Source: an uncultured Clostridia bacterium
GTDB lineage: Bacteria > Bacillota > Clostridia > Christensenellales > Aristaeellaceae
NCBI GenBank assembly: GCA_946615785.1
Contig: CAMOIA010000065.1
Span: 1-8,073 of the forward strand
Reading direction: 5' to 3'
Length of the DNA: 8,073 bases
The translations under genes and the position numbers were made by a program. A model generated the notes under the pieces. That model saw only the letters and a program-made list of their open reading frames with translations. It was not told the origin of the DNA and did not search any database. This document shows, piece by piece, positions 5,703 to 8,073 of this stretch. The stretch's first letter is position 1, and every line of letters starts with the position of its first letter.

Positions 5703-6680
5703 ATGACAACTAACGAAACAAAAAGTCCTGCCACAATAAACGCGACAATGGATATTGCCAAATTAATGATGGCATTATTAGTTGTTGGAATCCATACTGA
5801 ACCATTTGGTTTCAATGTATGGATGGATCGCGGCTTTGGAATCATAACAAGACTATGTGTTCCTTTCTTTTTTACTGCCAGCAGCTACTTTTATTGGGTT
5901 AAAAAAGGAACCAAACCGGTGATTCGGTATATCTTAAGATTGGCATTATTATACCTGATCTGGACAATAATATACTTACCTTTAGATATCCATAAACTGG
6001 GCACTTGGAGTTTTATGGAATGCGTTGATATATTTCTTTGGTCTGGTTACAGACATATGTGGTATATCAGCTGCAGCATTATCGGATTCCTTATTGTATA
6101 TCTTCTTAGCAGAAGATTCAATGCGAAAACTGTTCTTGCCATCTCCTTTGTATTCTTATTCATTGGATGTTGCAAATCCACCTGGCTACCGTTAATCAGA
6201 CAAATGTCAAACCTTCATCTTTATGATTTTCTTGGCAGCAGAAATGGATTATTCTATGCTTTTCCCTATATGGCTTTAGGAAAATACATTGCTGAGTATA
6301 AATCTCAAACAAAAAGAAGGATAATTTATGCAAAACTATGTGCTTCAATGCTTCTTCTTATTTTGGAAAGCTTTATATTTGTCGTGAAGTACCAAACGAA
6401 TTCAACAATACTCTGGTTATCTGTTTTTCCAGCTACCTTTTATCTTTTCCAACTATTATTGACATATAATATCAGCATCAAGAAAGAGGTTTCTGTCAGA
6501 GCAAGAAATGTCTCTACGCTTATTTATTTCTTGCACCCTTATTTTATCCTCGCATTTGCAGGCGTGCTAAGCAACATACCTTTGTTTATCGTTGTATCAG
6601 CCTGTTCATTAGTTGCTTCATACATAATTGTAAGGGTTAGCAAAGTGAAAAATCTTGGTTTTTTGAAATACCTGTATTAA
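5703..6680 (+). CDS. Membrane acyltransferase, acyltransferase-3 family
   Basis: A 325-aa integral membrane protein that probably moves acetyl or another acyl group onto an extracytoplasmic glycan or lipid. Family marks are the invariant early His in VVGIH (H31), R50 before the second membrane segment, FFFTASSYFYW (55-65), HMWYISCSIIGFLIVY (118-133), RNGLFYAFPYMALGKY (180-195) and YFLHPYFIL (275-283). About ten hydrophobic segments span the protein, and there is no soluble catalytic domain. The R-N-G-L-F motif resembles the VanT-type membrane domain and related Firmicute acyltransferases. The substrate is unknown. The start ATG has an AAGGG site about 10 nt upstream, and a tiny upstream ORF overlaps it. 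The gene is strikingly AT-rich (roughly 35-40 % GC by eye) with A/T-ending codons, unlike every other gene here, which points to recent horizontal gain. Confidence 0.88.
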   Translation: MTTNETKSPATINATMDIAKLMMALLVVGIHTEPFGFNVWMDRGFGIITRLCVPFFFTASSYFYWVKKGTKPVIRYILRLALLYLIWTIIYLPLDIHKLGTWSFMECVDIFLWSGYRHMWYISCSIIGFLIVYLLSRRFNAKTVLAISFVFLFIGCCKSTWLPLIRQMSNLHLYDFLGSRNGLFYAFPYMALGKYIAEYKSQTKRRIIYAKLCASMLLLILESFIFVVKYQTNSTILWLSVFPATFYLFQLLLTYNISIKKEVSVRARNVSTLIYFLHPYFILAFAGVLSNIPLFIVVSACSLVASYIIVRVSKVKNLGFLKYLY

Positions 6681-6681
6681 A

Positions 6682-6709
6682 GGAAACACCGAAAAAACAC
6701 CGTGTTTCC
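6682..6709. terminator. Stem-loop between convergent genes
   Basis: GGAAACAC (6682-6689) pairs perfectly with 6702-6709 just after the acyltransferase stop. Neither strand has a long T tract (TTTAAT follows on the minus strand), so termination is plausible but weak. Its position between two converging genes suggests shared use. Confidence 0.45.
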
Positions 6710-6750
6710 CGCTTCAGATCACACGCGCCCCAAAGCCGAACAGCCCGGCG

Positions 6751-7608
6751 TCAGAACGGCGCTTTCACCGTGAATTCCCGGCCGTTCAGGTAGGAAAAAA
6801 GGCTCCCGTCCGGAACGTTCAGCTCCAGGGACACCGCGCAGAGCTTTAATTTTCCAACGGCTTTATGCCGCCGGTTCAGTTCGCGGTCTCCGTACAGGTC
6901 GTCGCCCAGGATGGGATGGTTCAGATACGCAAGATGGGCGCGGATCTGGTGCGTCCTGCCGGTCAGAAGCTCCACCCGCAGGCGGCTCAGTTCGCCCTCC
7001 CTTGAAAGCAGGCGGTATCCGGTCACGATTTCCCTTGCCCCGGGCGTGTTGTGCGATATGACCCGCACCCGCCCGCGGGCGCTGTCCTTGACCAGGTACG
7101 CGGTGAACCGGCCCTGCGGCGGCCGCATTTCCCCGCGCGCAAGGCATTCGTATTCCTTCCGGATATCCCGCACCCGGAAAACCTCTTTCATTTCCGCCTC
7201 GGCCTCGTCGTCCTTGCACAGCATCAGAAGCCCTGACGTCCTGGTATCAAGCCGGTGGCAGAGCCTCGGTTCGTACAGGCCCCGGGCATACGCGCGCGCC
7301 ATCGACAGGACCGTGATGCCCGCGTGGGCGTCCTCCGTGCACACGTCAGACGGCTTATTCACAATCAGGAGACGCGAATCCTCGTAGACAATGTCAAGGG
7401 ACGGGGCAAATTCAGAATACACCGATATTTCAGCGCCGGGCACGATCAGGGTGTCCTCGCCGATGCGAAGGCCGTTTTGCCTGACGTCCTTTTCCCGGAA
7501 CGCGTCGTGCAGCCTTCCCTGTGGCATCAGGGGCATGGCGCGTTTCAGATACGAAAACGCGGGCGTCTTTTTTTCGGAGGGCGAAATCACCCACTGGTAC
7601 CTGAACAT
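6751..7608 (-). CDS. RluA-family RNA pseudouridine synthase
   Basis: A 285-aa enzyme that turns uridine into pseudouridine in rRNA or tRNA. The catalytic motif is HRLDTRTSGLL (118-128) with nucleophile D121. Other family marks are the domain start IVYEDSRLLIVNKPSD (73-88) and the TGRTHQIRAHLAYL (216-229) plus HPILGDDLYGD (231-241) block. Residues 1-66 resemble the S4-like N-terminal domain of the RluC/RluD group, so rRNA is the likelier target, but the exact site cannot be assigned. The length is normal. The start ATG shares one base with the stop of the upstream ORF (TGATG), with GGTGG about 8 nt before it inside that ORF, indicating translational coupling. It is probably the last gene of a minus-strand operon. 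Confidence 0.93.
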   Translation of the reverse strand: MFRYQWVISPSEKKTPAFSYLKRAMPLMPQGRLHDAFREKDVRQNGLRIGEDTLIVPGAEISVYSEFAPSLDIVYEDSRLLIVNKPSDVCTEDAHAGITVLSMARAYARGLYEPRLCHRLDTRTSGLLMLCKDDEAEAEMKEVFRVRDIRKEYECLARGEMRPPQGRFTAYLVKDSARGRVRVISHNTPGAREIVTGYRLLSREGELSRLRVELLTGRTHQIRAHLAYLNHPILGDDLYGDRELNRRHKAVGKLKLCAVSLELNVPDGSLFSYLNGREFTVKAPF

Positions 7609-7889
7609 CAGTTGACCACCGCTTTCACGTTGCCGGTCCAGGGCACAGCTTCCATGCGCAGCCGCTCAAGGGCGCTGAGCATGCGCGCGTTCGGCGCGAT
7701 GCAGATCCGGTCCCTGAGCACCTCTTCCAGATCCTGAAAGGACGCGCCCTGTTTGGCCATGATCCGAAGATCCGTCAGGGTCTCCCCCAGGTTCTCCTCC
7801 GGCCGTATCGCGTTTTTCAGCGCGTCGGAAAGGCAGGTGTTGGCGGCGCGTTCCTCCAGCAGGATGCCGTTCATGCCGCCGAGCATCAT
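7608..7889 (-). CDS. Hypothetical protein, start uncertain, possibly 5'-truncated
   Basis: A 93-residue frame from the first ATG, product not recognised. It is mostly helical and charged, without membrane segments or a metal motif. It ends in PWTGNVKAVVN and overlaps the pseudouridine synthase start by 1 nt. The ATG at 7889 has no ribosome binding site. The same frame stays open upstream with host-like GC-ending codons and protein-like composition (LWDPERILDERGWFEAKTW, about 7962-7905), back to the amidohydrolase stop. No ATG, GTG or TTG was found in that extension. The real protein may therefore start at an unusual codon, or this is the tail of a gene that lost its 5' part. Coding character looks real; the boundaries do not. 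Confidence 0.6.
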   Translation of the reverse strand: MMLGGMNGILLEERAANTCLSDALKNAIRPEENLGETLTDLRIMAKQGASFQDLEEVLRDRICIAPNARMLSALERLRMEAVPWTGNVKAVVN

Positions 7890-7972
7890 TTCGAAGGAAA
7901 CGTTCCAGGTCTTCGCCTCGAACCACCCGCGCTCGTCCAGGATCCGCTCCGGATCCCAAAGCCCCGCGGGAC

Positions 7973-8073
7973 TTACAGTCCCAGGATCTTCCGCGCGTTC
8001 TCCCCGAGGATCCGCTCCTTCTCTTCCGCCGTGAGGGGAAGGGCCCGGAACGCTTCACGCGTCGCCTTCTGGC
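7973..8073 (-). CDS. Amidohydrolase family protein, C-terminal end (partial)
   Basis: This is the last 32 codons of a minus-strand gene that continues past the right edge. The reading ends LTAEEKERILGENARKILGL and stops at TAA (7973-7975). Closing with E-x-I-L-x-x-N-A-x-x-I/L-L-G-L is typical of the metal-dependent amidohydrolase (amidohydrolase_2) family, where a final helix packs on the TIM barrel. None of the metal ligands are in view, so the family call rests on this tail alone. It is the first gene seen in the cluster leading to the pseudouridine synthase. Confidence 0.65.
   Translation of the reverse strand, partial: QKATREAFRALPLTAEEKERILGENARKILGL

Noticed and set aside
7666..8058. 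130-aa minus-strand frame at the right edge
   Set aside because: It is rich in Arg, Gly and Ser, and is out of frame with both the amidohydrolase tail and the ORF ending at 7608.

Overview
The window looks like a chromosomal segment of a GC-rich anaerobic Firmicute, probably a gut-type Clostridia member (Oscillospirales or Christensenellales-like). This is inferred from strong sigma-A style promoters in AT-rich gaps, Gram-positive style Shine-Dalgarno sites, tRNA genes without encoded CCA, GC-ending codons, a Tat-exported flavinylated reductase and an M3-type oligoendopeptidase. No marker fixes the species.

Left end (1-532): a tRNA-Arg(ACG) gene on the minus strand with a strong promoter and a terminator. 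Its last 19 nt plus its terminator are duplicated as a 55-bp direct repeat at 1-55 and 144-198. Between the copies lies a long nested inverted repeat (42-133) whose outer arms copy the tRNA T-loop/acceptor sequence. The tRNA has an A-C mismatch in its T stem, next to the repeat boundary. This is the least ordinary structure in the window.

Centre-left (533-3612): a divergent pair. A 678-aa Tat-exported FAD oxidoreductase with a C-terminal flavinylated FMN-binding domain is on the minus strand, and a LysR-type regulator is on the plus strand. Their 140-bp gap holds two back-to-back promoters and two dyads that could be operators. The likely picture is an inducible extracytoplasmic reductase for an unknown electron acceptor, controlled by its neighbour.

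Centre (3664-5500): an M3 family zinc oligoendopeptidase behind tRNA-Leu(TAA). A strong terminator lies between the tRNA and the peptidase start.

Island (about 5501-6710): an AT-rich block holding a headless gene remnant and a membrane acyltransferase-3 family protein. Its base composition is clearly unlike both flanks, suggesting horizontal acquisition next to tRNA-Leu.

Right end (6751-8073): a minus-strand cluster of an amidohydrolase C-terminus, an unrecognised small ORF without a convincing start, and an RluA-family pseudouridine synthase coupled to it by a 1-nt stop/start overlap.

No CRISPR array, transposase, integrase or toxin-antitoxin pair was seen.
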